Of a stretch of 64,000 nucleotides of DNA, positions 1 through 10,783 are shown piece after piece. Under the pieces are notes generated by a model. It made no database searches. It was given only the letters and a program-made list of their open reading frames with translations, and was not told where the DNA came from. The translations under genes were made by a program, and so were the position numbers. This DNA comes from Fremontodendron californicum (Eukaryota > Streptophyta > Magnoliopsida > Malvales > Malvaceae). The stretch covers positions 38,102,172-38,166,171 of the forward strand of contig JAULJL010000004.1 of the NCBI GenBank assembly GCA_030761205.1. Direction: 5' to 3'. Each line of letters begins with the position of its first letter. Position 1 is the first letter of the stretch.

Positions 1-394
1 TTATAATAATAAAAAAAGCATAAATTAAGTTGCAGGCAAACAAAAAAAAGGATAAGACAAAATTAATAGGAAACTCATACTACTAACTAGTATTAAGTTA
101 AGACAAACATTTGTGGGTTAATTAATGAGAAGGGCAATCTCGTAAACTTAAAATACATTTAATATTGCGTTCCTCGAGGCAATCCTGTCGTTTACCCAAC
201 ACCAACCAAACACTCCTTTGTCTTTGGCTCAGCTCGGCTCAGCTGATTCTCTCCCTTTAATTTCGACAAAGACAAAACGAAACTCTTCAGTTTTTTTATT
301 TTTCTTTCTTTCTTCTTCTTCTGCTTCTTTCAAAAACTGACTATTTTGACAAATCTTTTGTCTCTACTTTCGTCACCTCTTTCACCCTCTAATC

Positions 395-460
395 GCCACG
401 TCATCTCTCTTACACCTACCATCCTACGTGGCATTACCACCTCCTTTTGCCAACGTGTCC
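395..460 (+). promoter_or_regulatory. Cluster of three ACGT-core (ABRE/G-box-like) elements
   Basis: Three ACGT-core motifs lie within 66 bp, just upstream of a TATA box: GCCACGTCAT at 395-404, TACGTGGC at 425-432 and AACGTGTCC at 452-460. Paired ACGT elements of this kind are the known binding sites of ABF/AREB and other bZIP factors, and are typical of ABA-, drought- or light-responsive plant promoters. The spacing upstream of the TATA box and start codon supports a proximal promoter role for the gene at 545. Responsiveness is inferred from motif content only. Confidence 0.55.
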
Positions 461-486
461 CTCTCCCCCCTTTTCCTCTCTTTATT

Positions 487-494
487 TATATATA
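487..494 (+). promoter_or_regulatory. TATA box of the gene at 545
   Basis: TATATATA lies in a pyrimidine-rich stretch 51 bp upstream of the ATG. This predicts transcription starting near 518 and a very short 5' UTR of purine-rich sequence (aaaagaaaagaaaaaa). Confidence 0.6.
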
Positions 495-544
495 TTACGC
501 GTTTCTCCCAACTCGACAAATTAAAAAGAAAAGAAAAGAAAAAA

Positions 545-1147
545 ATGATGATGCTAGGAGGAGAAGAAGACTTGAAGACACCGGAGACTGAACTTTCCGG
601 CAATATTGCGGGGAAGTTGAACGTCTTGTTGACGGACTCCGACGATGAAAGCGAGTTTTCCAATGAGGGTTTGGTCGAAGAAGAGAAACTAGATGAGATA
701 ATGCAAGATCTTTACAAAGAGATAACAAGCTCTTCTTACAACACTTCACCACCACAAACGGTAACTTTTCCATCAGCGTCATCGTCGTCTTCTTCATCTC
801 CGCTTTCTTTGTCCTCTCTGCCGTTCTTTGCCGTTAGCGACGTTAAGAGTGAGAGCTGTGGGGCTTCAATGTCTGACTCATCGTCCACTGTAATGGCTGG
901 CATTGAGTTCATGGGACCCGCCGGAAAGTTACCCGACGTAAAGGTAGGGTTACCGGAGACCGGAAACGGGTCACCGGAGAACGAGTTATGGATACCGGGT
1001 ATGGAGTTTGACGATAAAAATGTAGTAGTAGGAGGAGGAGGAGGAGAAGAGAAAATGGAGAGCTGTGATGAAGGGGAGGTTGGTGATGATCAATGGCTGG
1101 CAAGAATTCTAGGGTGGGGTCCACTGGAACTCGAGGAGTGGACCTGA
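545..1147 (+). CDS. Uncharacterised small acidic plant protein, intronless
   Basis: Open frame of 200 codons ending in TGA at 1145-1147. I chose the ATG at 545 because it follows the TATA box at 487 and a short leader; the upstream in-frame extension to 428 has no ATG and would cross the promoter. The protein starts MMMLGGEED and has an acidic N-terminal part containing TDSDDESEFSNEG and EEEKLDEIMQDLYKEI (about residues 30-60). A serine-rich low-complexity stretch, a Gly-Glu-rich stretch and a C-terminal tail WLARILGWGPLELEEWT follow. The two ends look conserved and the middle disordered. No signal peptide, membrane segment or enzyme motif is visible. The tryptophan-rich acidic tail could be a protein-interaction or activation motif, but this is a guess. 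I do not recognise the family. An intronless gene with a compact ABRE/TATA promoter fits a stress-inducible small regulatory protein. Confidence 0.75.
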   Translation: MMMLGGEEDLKTPETELSGNIAGKLNVLLTDSDDESEFSNEGLVEEEKLDEIMQDLYKEITSSSYNTSPPQTVTFPSASSSSSSSPLSLSSLPFFAVSDVKSESCGASMSDSSSTVMAGIEFMGPAGKLPDVKVGLPETGNGSPENELWIPGMEFDDKNVVVGGGGGEEKMESCDEGEVGDDQWLARILGWGPLELEEWT

Positions 1148-4100
1148 ACTGAAAGCTGAGATTGGGGATGATGTGATGATCTTTTGAGTCCCATCCATGA
1201 AGTTTACCGTACAGAGAGAGCCCTTATAGTTGTAGGGTGTAGGGATAGTGTCCTTGGGAAGGGTGGTTTATGTCTACTTGGGGGATTTTAGATTATTTGT
1301 ACTTACACCTTCTTTTTTTTAACTTTTCTCTCATGGAAGTTTTGGTATCCTCTTTATTTTGCAGAGTAGTCCAGAAGGACCAGAACCAGTGACATTTTCT
1401 TTTCTTTTCTCTCCTTTTCCTTTAAAGTTTCTCTTCCGTGCATTACTTACAACCATAGGAAACTAATTAATTAAAATACTTACTACTTTTTGCATGAATT
1501 CTATCAATGCTCAACTCACCTCGGGTTTCGAGTTTATCTCAACTCAATCCAAGTTTAGTAAATGTTGAATCCAAAAAATAATCATCAATGATATGAGGAG
1601 AAATAACTAGTCTTAATTTCTTTGTTTTTGTGCTTAATTAATACTGGTGGCTAATAGTGTTAGGGCTCACGGAGCTAAGCTAGGAAATGGTCAAGTTGAT
1701 GTTGCTTTCATGATGTACAATCTGATTCGGGAGAATCACTTCACTGGAAATATTATATGAGATTTAAATGTCTCCTTTTTTTTTATGAGTGCAATGCATA
1801 GAGGCCAATCTCCTTAACTTTCATGTTTTAGAAAGGTGGGTGGTGGGTACTGGATAGGGTTCAACGTCTACAAATGCTTTGTTTTGGGGTGCTTGAGTTA
1901 TAGAATTTGATCAAAGACATTTAATCCTCCAAACAATATATAGCAAAAGCTTTTTATAATAATCAGATAATAATTAGATATCATGTGATAGTTTTTCGAG
2001 CCTTAGTAAATAAATGATCAGAAAAACAAACACTTGAAAGCACTTATTGCATCAATTTCACGGCAGAAAATCATGCATGATTCTAGCGGTTTAAACTTTA
2101 AACACTTAAACACCTATTTGCAAAGAATGGAGAAGAAAATCAAAAGTGTCCCACAGTTTCTTTGCAAGGTATAAATGGTCAAATAACTTAATTAATTGTA
2201 CAGAACAAGGGGTCACTGAGAAAGAGCCTTGGGAAGTTTGGGGTAGAAGGGAAACCTTTTGTGGAATTCTTTTTATTGAGTAAAAGCATTCCAATTACAA
2301 GAAAAAACTGGGAGATGAAGAGTATGGATTACTTCGGGGATGCTGCTTAGGCATTTTTTTCGTATTAATTCAGTTGTATCACTGCAAAGATTGATGTATG
2401 GTGAATAAGATTTAATTCAGTTGATTTATGCAACCACTTTTAAAATGTAACATTCATTAAATTTGAGTTCAAATTTTAACATTGCAACTGTAATTGTTTG
2501 ATACGGAAAAAAAAAAATACTGATGTACGCTATTGTTCAACATTACATCTTATGTTTTTTATTTTTATTTTGAAGAGGTTAATAATGTATTTAAGCCTTA
2601 TCAAAATTAAGGATCCAAGTACTTGAGAATCAAGAGTGTAGTTGTTTATCATAATTATATTTTCCTGTAATGGAGGAACAAAAAATATGCTTGCAATGGC
2701 AGCAATTAGAGAACTAATGTATATGAACTTGCTTTATCTATAGTTGTGGTAATTGAAATTATTGCTGGACCAACGCCCCGAAGAGTATACTGTTGAACCT
2801 ACCCCAATGCCTGGTCCTTTGGTCATTCTAGACTGCATCCAACTAATTTCTACCTAAGAAGATGTGACCACATCTGGAACCCTTGGCCTCTTGCCTCTTG
2901 CCTCTTGCACCATGAAAATTGAATATATATTACTGCCTTCGTCAATTATTGTGGCTATATTAAGGCTCTTGTGCCTTTTTAGACGATGGACTTTGCTGGC
3001 TAGATACAAGATAAGATAGGAAGATATTTTTGCAAGTTTTGGTCTCGAAGTAGCTAGGTTGAAATCTTCTCTTATTCGATGGGGTCTACGTGATTGCTGC
3101 TAGCTTCCCTCGATTTTTTTACCTGCCTGGCCCTGGTTCAGTGGCTTAAATTATGACAAAAGAGATCAGCCAAATTTGCTGAAATTGGTAAGAGGTTCGA
3201 CTTGCTTTCGCAAATTCCACAATGCATTATATATGAAATTTATTTGTCAGCATTGATGAGTGGGACAAAATATGGTTTTCTTAATAATGATGCTCTCTAT
3301 TCATTTATAGCATATTGTTGCATGAGATTTTCCAAGATTTTTCATAATTTTTTTAATATTTTTGAACAATGATTGAGTTTTCGGATTAATCCGGGCTCGG
3401 CTTGAAATTAGGTCAGGAAAATAAAAAAAATCGAGTCATTTTCCGACCCGACTCATGAACAGATTTAACTGTGAAATTATGATCCTTTATCTAATAACCA
3501 AGTCAATAATATTTTTGACCAAAAATGTTGCATTATGTGAAAGTATATATTGGTATATTTGTCCAATGAAGCCAATACTAGTCATGGTAAAATCTATTAA
3601 ATGTCGACTCATCAAGTAGCAAGCTGCTATATAAACTAAAGGACAAGATCATTCTAACATAAATCAAAAGAGACTTTGGCAAAAGATTGAAAGATAAATC
3701 ACCAACCAACAAAAAGTTACTGATCAATTCATAATAATAAAAGCAAATTATATTTTCCATTCAATTTCCAAATAATCTTTGCTTAGTCCTTCTCACCAAA
3801 AAAGAAGCTGAAGACATGACAATCCAACCCACAATAATCATCAATATTGGTGCACGTACGTATTTATATACAAATTAAAATTATAAAGGGAAAAGCTTTA
3901 GCGGTTGGCTATGCAAGCTACTGCTGCAACCTCCATGTAAATTGCTGAATTTGGAGACTTTGGTCCACCCCCATGGTCTGCACTTTGGCTGCCTCTAGGT
4001 TCATGACCATGATCCAATTTCCACTACCCTTTGGTTCAGTGGTTCATAGGTTTAGGCTTCTATAATAAGAAACTACCACTTAGCCCTTCCAACCATTGTG

Positions 4101-4583
4101 GTTAGTGGTCACAACCATGGTTGGAGCTCGGGTGCAAATAACTGAACTTTGGCCTGGCTGTAATTCGAACCTTCCCATTAACTTTTGGCTTTTGCAACAA
4201 TCGAGTTTGATTTGAAGTATAATTAAGATAAAGCAGACGATCGGGGTGGACCTAAGCTGAGTTCAGCCTGGCTGATCTGAAATATGCAGCCAAAAGAAGA
4301 AGAAGAAGACGACACTGGCTGCTCCACTATTATAACTTGCAGGCCCACTATTATATATATGGGCTGACTGTTCCCATTTTGAAGGGATATTCTTACAGCC
4401 CTCAATGAGCTCATTACAGTAAAATAGAACAGTATAATCAAAGTGGTGATTGTTACTTTTCTTGACGGCCCACAAGTGGAAAATTTTCTCTTTCGAGGCC
4501 CAAAGCTGATGAAGTACTAAAATGACCCTAAAAGATATGTTATTACTAACAAGTAAAGCAAAAGATTTTCTGGTTCTTGTTTG
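1148..4583. other. Intergenic region, no gene recognised
   Basis: The first 250 bp or so are the probable 3' UTR and terminator of the gene at 545. The rest is AT-rich non-coding DNA with only short chance ORFs. A triple direct repeat of gcctctt near 2886-2910 and a Gly-poor pyrimidine/purine mix around 4280-4330 are the only local patterns. No conserved protein fragment was seen. Confidence 0.5.
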
Positions 4584-4680
4584 CTTATTGTAGATACTCG
4601 TTTTTGGTCAATAACATTTTATGCAGGAAAAAATCTTATATGCAGCGGGCTTTAGTAATAGTCTCCCTGTCAGCAGCGCT

Positions 4681-4848
4681 CTTGGCACGTCGCTTGGCAC
4701 GTCACTTGGCACGTCGCTTGGCACGTCTCTTGGCACGTCGCTTGGCACGTCTCTTGGCACGTCGCTTGGCACGTCGCTTGGCACGTCGCTTGGCACGTCG
4801 CTTGACACGTCGCTTGGCACGTCTCTTGGCACGTCACTTGGCACGTTG
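4681..4848 (+). repeat. 12-bp tandem array in the 5' LTR, 14 units
   Basis: Fourteen consecutive 12-bp units of consensus CTTGGCACGTCG, varying mainly at the last two bases (CG, CT, CA, TG). Each unit contains an ACGT core. Because 12 is a multiple of three, several frames stay open and give artefactual Leu-Ala-Arg, Gly-Thr-Ser and Asp-Val-Pro repeat ORFs. A related partial unit follows at about 4849-4870. Confidence 0.95.
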
Positions 4849-5271
4849 CTTCCTGGCACGTCGCTTCTTGGCAGCAGGACTTCCTGCAGTAATACACAAC
4901 TACATGAAGACTGTGGAGCTAACCCGGGAAGGTTGGCAGGATTCTTGAGTTTGCTCCACTCTTGGGATGTCTTGGAGAGCATGGCCTGGAGGCTCAGATA
5001 TGGAGATTGTTAAGAAGTTCGCTTCTTAACCTTTCCCTAGAACACAAGTGCTTCCCTATCCCGCTGAACGGACAGTGCATTCTCAAGCGTGCTGTCAGTA
5101 GCCTTCCTTCACTACATGTGACTGAAACACTTCTCCTGATGTAACCTCTCATAACTAGCACTTCTCCATTATCATATATAACCTCTCCACCACCCATGAT
5201 TGAGATCATGTTTATATAAAATAACTTCTCACTCTCTTAGTAACTTCTCATTGTAACCTCTTTGGAGAGGT

Positions 5272-5279
5272 TATAAATA
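5272..5279 (+). promoter_or_regulatory. TATA box of the 5' LTR promoter
   Basis: TATAAATA in the LTR about 270 bp before its 3' end, with the same motif in the 3' LTR. It marks the likely U3/R transition, so genomic RNA would start near 5300. Confidence 0.6.
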
Positions 5280-5544
5280 GAAGTCCAAATACTTCATTTT
5301 GGATCTTTTGGCCATTTGACAAACTTTCTGACGTTAAGAATTCTCTGCAACATTTTCTCTGTAATTTCTACAACCACCATACTTTCCACCATCCTCAGCC
5401 ACTTACAGCCTTCATCACCACCACCTGCCACCGCACTTGTTCTCTAGGGTCTGCTCCAATCTTCCTCTCCGCCATCTCCCTACGAAATCTCGTTTTACTG
5501 GTTTGTAACGTTTCCTCACCCGATCAAAAACACCCTCTACATTT

Positions 5545-5562
5545 TGGAGACTCCACTGGGGA
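5545..5562 (+). other. Primer-binding site of the LTR retrotransposon
   Basis: TGGAGACTCCACTGGGGA starts 3 bp after the CA end of the 5' LTR. It resembles the tRNA-Arg-type primer sites of Tat/Ogre elements rather than the initiator-Met type. The assignment is by resemblance, not by alignment to a tRNA. Confidence 0.6.
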
Positions 5563-5603
5563 GGAGCGATTGCATTGAGTGAAACACTTTCGCCGGAAAA
5601 AAA

Positions 5604-5782
5604 ATGGAAGACTCTACTGAAAACCAAAGTGCACCAGTTCCATCTTACATCCAGGATCTGATGAAGATGATGAAGGCTAACGAGAAAAAAAAATACAGAG
5701 GCTAGAAGAAAACAATAGAAAGATTATGGAAACCATCTCTCAGTTTACACCTTCCTCTAATGCCACTACATCCCAAGTCTAA
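5604..5782 (+). pseudogene. Remnant of the gag N-terminus, frameshifted
   Basis: An ATG at 5604 opens a reading frame that starts MEDSTENQ and includes PSYIQDLMKMMKANEKK. It hits TAG at 5703 because of a length change in a run of nine A at about 5685-5693. In the next frame the coiled-coil-like continuation QRLEENNRKIMETISQF runs to TAA at 5780. The position right after the PBS and the charged helix-forming composition fit the start of a Ty3/gypsy gag. No capsid core, zinc knuckle or pol follows. Confidence 0.55.
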
Positions 5783-6063
5783 CCTGCGAACAATGAAAAT
5801 GGGAAAGACCTTACATTGTCCATGAAGTGAATGATAGTGGTTACTGCAAGTTGATCAACCCAAAGAATAATGTGGTTACTACGCCTATTAACTTTCAATA
5901 TATCAAGAAATTCCATGTATGAAATCTGGACTCTATCTTTAATTCTTCATATTACTTTTTGTAAATAGAAGTTAATTGCATGTCCATACTTATCTTTCAT
6001 CGTCAGTTGACTACTATGTCCATCTGTAAAGAACTATGACATGTATGAAAAACGATGAATTCC

Positions 6064-6430
6064 AGTCGCAGCTTTATCGCTTAAAATCTGGCTGTACTTT
6101 ATTGCTCCTGTCATAGCGCAGCTTTTAACGCTTACTTTGACTATGACATTGATTATAAACCAGCCGCAGCTTCATGCTTAAATTTTGGCTGGAATGTGAT
6201 AATTATACTTTGGCCGCAGCTATAATCGCTCATACCTTGGCCACAAGTCGCTTATTGGGTTGAATGATTTACTTCATTTAAGGTTGAGATACAATCTCCC
6301 TAATGAAAGTAGATAGTTCCCCTTGGCCGCAGCTCTAACGCTTATTTTAAAGGGTTGAATAGTTTACTTTATTTAAGGTTGAGATTCAATCTCCCTAATG
6401 AAAGTGAATAGTTCCCCTTGGTCGCACGAC
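6064..6430 (+). repeat. Diverged GCCGCAGCT...CGCTTA repeats with a 70-bp duplication
   Basis: A motif of the form (G/T)CGCAGCT followed 5-8 bases later by CGCTTA or similar occurs at about 6066, 6116, 6162, 6214 and 6325, with a partial copy near 6421. Within it, a 70-bp segment (6257-6326) starting GGGTTGAAT is repeated at 6352-6421 with few changes, a 95-bp period. The stretch lies downstream of the antisense gene's stop codon, inside the retrotransposon, and has no coding potential. Confidence 0.7.
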
Positions 6431-6589
6431 TCTATCAAAAGTAAAAAGTGTGTGTGAAAAACGTATGACATTCACATAAGTACACAATTACTATGAATAA
6501 ATTTAGCATAATATATGTATGTTTTATTATGATATAAAAGTTCAAAAACAACTCAGTTCAAAAAAAAAAAAATCAAAATGAAAACAAGT

Positions 6590-9557
6590 CTACTCCCTTA
6601 TGTTGTCCCATGGAGAAGAATTAGAGCTACGAAGATGATGAATATTATCTAGCTGGTTCTGCAACTCCAGGTTCTTGCGCTGATATGTCTCTGTTTCCTG
6701 CTTAAGAGAATCAAGCGTCTGTCTAACTTCATCCAGACTCGTCTCTACCTGAGCTTTGTCTACCTCTATGTTAAGAATAGCTTTGGCCTTAGCCATACAA
6801 GAAGTAAGACATCCCAGTCTGAACCCAGTTTTGGTAACCACATCCATGAGTGCAAACATCTCTTGCAACTTTGCTGGAGGGATATCCGACCATCGAGCAT
6901 CAGCAATTACTAAAGCCTTACCAAATTGTCCCAGAAAAAATGAAATAAATCCTTCAATCTGAAAGGTGCAAGTAGTCCAGAATTCACCCTCTATTTTATA
7001 AATGTCTTCCAAATACCGCTGATATTGTGAGTCAACGGAGAAACCATGGAAATCCACTTTTGAAGTACCAAGAGAAGTATTGACTCCAATAGTCTGAGAT
7101 GGAGTTGACCCAAGAATACTCAGTCCAAAGGCAACTGTTCCGAAGGAAGTGATTGTCCCAAAGGCGGATCCTGTTGCAAAGGTGACTGTTCCAGAACTTG
7201 TAGCTAGGTTAAAATCTCTAACTCCTAGTACTGGGGAGGAAGGAACAAGAGGAACACCTAGAGCGGTAGTAGAAACCATAGTATCACCAAATTCAGGCTG
7301 AGCGGTATCCCTGGTATGTTCCCTCTCCTGACTTTGAACAGTAGCATCACCAAGTTCAGGCTGAGTGGTATCCCTAGTATGTTCCCTCTCCTGACTTTGA
7401 GCAGTAGCATCACCAAGTTCAGGCTGAGTGGTATCCCTAGTATGTTCTCTCTCTTGACTTTGAACAGTCTCTATGTCTTGTGAAGAAAAGAGAGCATCAA
7501 TTTCAAAAGCACAATTCCTTGACCTGGAAGAAGCAGCATCAGTTTCTGGCTCAAAACGATTTGATGCATCATCATCATCGTTATCATCGTCATCATCATC
7601 ACTATCAGTATCAACCTGCTCATCTACTTCTTCTATTCGAGGATCACTAGCTTCAAAAATTGATACACCCTACAAGAAACACAAGTAGAAAAGTGATAAG
7701 TGAAGGGTAAAAAGTGAGTATATAAAAAAAGAGGAAACTTACTTCTTGAAGGATCAGAACATCATCTTCTTCTCCATCATCAATATCTACAACTGCAGAA
7801 GTTTTCCGTCTTGGTTTGTCGGGCATACGCAAGGATATGTCGCTAGTAGTAATATTTGGGGGCTTAAGTTCAGCTCTAAGATTAGCTAAGGGCCTCACAA
7901 AAACCTTCCACTCATCAAGGCATACACCCCAATAGGCCCGCCAGCCAGATGAACACATGCCAACTCTATTAAGTGCTGGGGCAGTTACACTCTTAACTGG
8001 AAGACCCCTGACTGAATCTTTGAGAAACCATTTAGCACTAGTAGCAAATGTTTCACGGGACATAGAAGGGTCAAGTGGAACTCCCTGATCATACCCGAAT
8101 TGACGTGCTACCCTAGAGGCCGAATATACTGCTGCTGAATATGAGTCCCTAGTAACTCCTGAGCTAGAATTTTCAATCATGCAAGGTAGCGCACGACATT
8201 GAACCCACAAATAAAAATGCATTCTTTGTACACTCACGGAATCAGACAAGTTATAATAAAGAGTAGGACTTCCATAACCATTGAGCGAGTTAACATATGG
8301 CCTAGGTTCGAATTCATCTGCCACGTCCATCACTTCAAGAACACTCTTCTTTGATGTTCGAGCAAGCCATGCCCAAGCTCTGTAGTCATTCCTGAGAACG
8401 ATCGCTGAATTAGAAGTCTCAGATGAGTTGTATACATTAGGCTCAGGAGCACAAGAGCCGAATCTCTCCCATAGACACATCTGAATAAAAGTGGGATCCA
8501 CAAAAGTCATGATTTTGTACCGACCAGCTGAATCTTTAGTTTTAGATTGTTACAAGTCCAGTCGTTTATACAAGGATCCCAGGTAGTATGGAGCAAGAGG
8601 AAAGTCAAATCCCTTAGAAATCTTGATGGCCAGAGAAATTACACCTGGAGAAATCCCGTCGTCTGGACAGCCTGGAAACACGTGTCGTGCCAACCACAGA
8701 ATCAATAGTGCTATCAGTTCCCACTTATGATCTGGATAAGTAGGATCTGCAGTTTTATCCCCTTTAGAATTATATTTCTGGAAGAAAATACCTACCCAGT
8801 TAGAAAATCGTGCAATCTTAGAACTGTTAGTTTGACTCTGGAGCAAATTACAAAAGAACATGTAAATGTCTCTCTCTTCTTCAGCAAGCTTAATAGAAGA
8901 AATTTCATAACCGCCATAACAGGGAAGCTCGAGTAAGATATGCACATCTTCTAGAGTAAATGTGAACTCACCCCAAGCTGTAATCATGGTATGAGAGAAA
9001 GTGCTCCATCTAGCAAGAATAGCACGCCACACCTCTAATTTTTTCTCCTTCTTTATTTGGAGGAGCTTGGAACTAATTCGGACAGCATGAAGTACTCCTG
9101 CCTTCGAAAGGATGCTCACATTAGCAGGTTTCGCTAAGATTTTATTTATCCACTCATCCCATCCTTGAACTGGACAGGTATTGGCAAGTTTGGTAATGGA
9201 AAGTGAAAATTGTCCTTGCTCAAATCTGAACTTCAAGACAGAATTGCCTGGGATATATTCTCTCTCACGTGACTCAGGATTGATATATTTGAAGGTGTAT
9301 CCAGCTAGCGCAGGTGGATGTTGACCATACTCATTCTCATTTACATATTCCCAAAAACGATCAGCCCCGCCCGCCTTGATGATTGAATCCTCCCAATACC
9401 TGGGCACAGCATGGACTAAACCATATTTGTTCGTTCTAAGAGTAATTTTTTGAGTGGGAATTCTGCCAGCAGTCTGTTTCCTTTTCTTTGGAGGTGGAAT
9501 AGCATCTCTGGAGGACTGACCATAACTTGGCCGGTGTATGTTCATAGTTTTCACCAT
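6590..9557 (-). pseudogene. Antisense plant-mobile-domain (PMD) gene inside the retrotransposon, spliced, with one in-frame stop
   Basis: Minus-strand gene with coding exons 9557-7743 (605 codons) and 7669-6590 (360 codons), joined by a phase-0 intron with GTAAGT donor and TTGTAG acceptor. A leader intron (10069-9574, donor GTAAGT, acceptor TTGCAG) precedes the ATG at 9557. The first exon has the signature of the plant mobile domain (aminotransferase-like, MAIN/PP7-long-form family): W-x-F-S-H...GEFTFTLEDVHILLELP at about residues 210-240 and GRYK...F-x-Q-M-C-L-W-E-R-F near residue 360. The second exon encodes an Asp-rich stretch, three 21-residue repeats (QSQEREHTRDTTQPELGDA type) and a C-terminal coiled coil. 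A single TAA at 8552-8550 (codon 336) interrupts an otherwise open 964-codon frame, so the copy is probably dead or needs readthrough. PMD genes are known to travel in plant transposons; their function here is unknown. Confidence 0.8.
7281..7469 (-). repeat. Three 63-bp in-frame repeats in the antisense PMD gene
   Basis: Units start at 7281, 7344 and 7407 with an exact 63-bp period, encoding three 21-residue repeats rich in Gln, Glu, Arg and Thr. The units are nearly identical, so the expansion is recent. The period is a multiple of three and the frame is kept. Confidence 0.9.
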
Positions 9558-9573
9558 GGTGAGTGTGAAAATC

Positions 9574-10069
9574 CTGCAAAACAACAACAAAAGGTCAAGT
9601 AAGTATTCTTATTCAAGTAGCATAAAAAATTAAACAAAAGGCAAAATCAGAATTTCATATATTTTATTTATTTATTTATTAAAACTTTATTTTTAATAAA
9701 GCATGTTTAAAAAAAATATATTATTTATTGCTTTTAATAAAACATGCTTGATTTTAAAAATATTTATTTATTTATTATTCTTGTTAAAAAAAAAAACTCA
9801 TGCAGGCCCCTCCTGCAGCCCCGCCTGCAGGCTCTTACATAATATAAAAAAAAAACCCCTCCCAACATTGTTTAAAATAGTGCCAATTTTATAAAAATAT
9901 CAAATTGTTTTAAATAAAAAAAATGGGGGCAAAATATTTAAGAAAAAAAATCCAAAACCCTAGTTTATTCTTGATTTAAAAGAAACAAAATCAAAATCAA
10001 TTCTCATATGAAAATTTTCATCTCATGTCTTAATAAAAAAAATTTAGAGATACATGGATGAGAACTTAC
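9574..10069 (-). other. 5' UTR intron of the antisense PMD gene
   Basis: On the minus strand, AG|GTAAGT at 10070/10069 is followed 496 bp later by TTGTTTTGCAG at 9574, 16 bp upstream of the ATG. The interval is AT-rich and includes homopolymers, as plant introns do. Confidence 0.6.
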
Positions 10070-10165
10070 CTTTTCTCAAAGAAAAAATTGAGGAAAAGAA
10101 TTGAAATCTTTTTGCTTGGGAAGAGCTTTTGAGATTATTGAAAATAATTTTTCAAGTGACCTTCG

Positions 10166-10173
10166 TATTTATA
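10166..10173 (-). promoter_or_regulatory. TATA box of the antisense PMD gene
   Basis: TATAAATA on the minus strand lies about 95 bp upstream of the leader-intron donor, predicting transcription starting near 10140. It points opposite to the LTR promoter, so the element has convergent transcription units. Confidence 0.55.
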
Positions 10174-10770
10174 GACAACATGTAGTGTCCTTGTGCTATT
10201 TGAACTCTAAAAAGATATTTATCTTTATTTATCTCTTTAGATTTTTTATTTATTTCTTATTATTATTATTATTTATTTCTTTATTCAAAAAAAAAAGAGG
10301 CATGACCGGGATGCATGTAGGCAGTTTGCCTATACTTTTTGTTCATTCATTCCTTTAATCTTTTTATTTTATTTTATTTTATTATTATTACTATTATTAT
10401 TTTTAGCATCACTTTCACTTCTAAACAAATACTCTACAAAATCATCTAGCTTTAACACACTTTCGCGCCTATAAATATTGAACTTAAACATGATATCATG
10501 AAGACCCATTTTATTTTATTTTTATTTATTTATTTTTATTACATTGCAATTGGGTCGTTTAAAGGTTTAAAATTTTGAAGAACCCAATGCCAAACCATCA
10601 TATGTTCTTATTGTTCTAGTATCACATGCATGATATCATGTATCATTAATTTTATATTTTCTTTAAAAAAAATGTGGGACAATCATATCAAATTTCGAAA
10701 TTATATATTTTCATATCTGATGTTATTTACAGTGCATAAGAATTTTTTTTTTACAATAAAAAATTCTCAT

Positions 10771-10783
10771 GCAGGGGGCAAAA
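10771..10783 (+). other. Polypurine tract before the 3' LTR
   Basis: GCAGGGGGCAAAA ends exactly where the 3' LTR begins with TG. This is the expected plus-strand priming site. Confidence 0.75.

Larger units (their letters stand above)
4589..5541 (+). repeat. 5' LTR (953 bp)
   Basis: Starts TG and ends CA, with U3 containing a 14-unit 12-bp array (4681-4848). A TATA box lies at 5272-5279 and a pyrimidine-rich leader follows. It aligns along its whole length with the 3' LTR; the only length difference is the array. Confidence 0.92.

Noticed and set aside
428..544. N-terminal extension of the first gene
   Set aside because: The start would be GTG and would run across the TATA box and predicted transcription start.
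4681..4848. Regular short repeats resembling a CRISPR-like array
   Set aside because: The units are contiguous without spacers, lie inside LTRs and are in a plant nuclear genome.
4577..5013. Long ORFs in several frames with Leu-Ala-Arg, Gly-Thr-Ser or Asp-Val-Pro repeats (also at 10769-11280)
   Set aside because: They are translations of the 12-bp LTR array in different frames and strands; a 12-bp period keeps frames open by itself.
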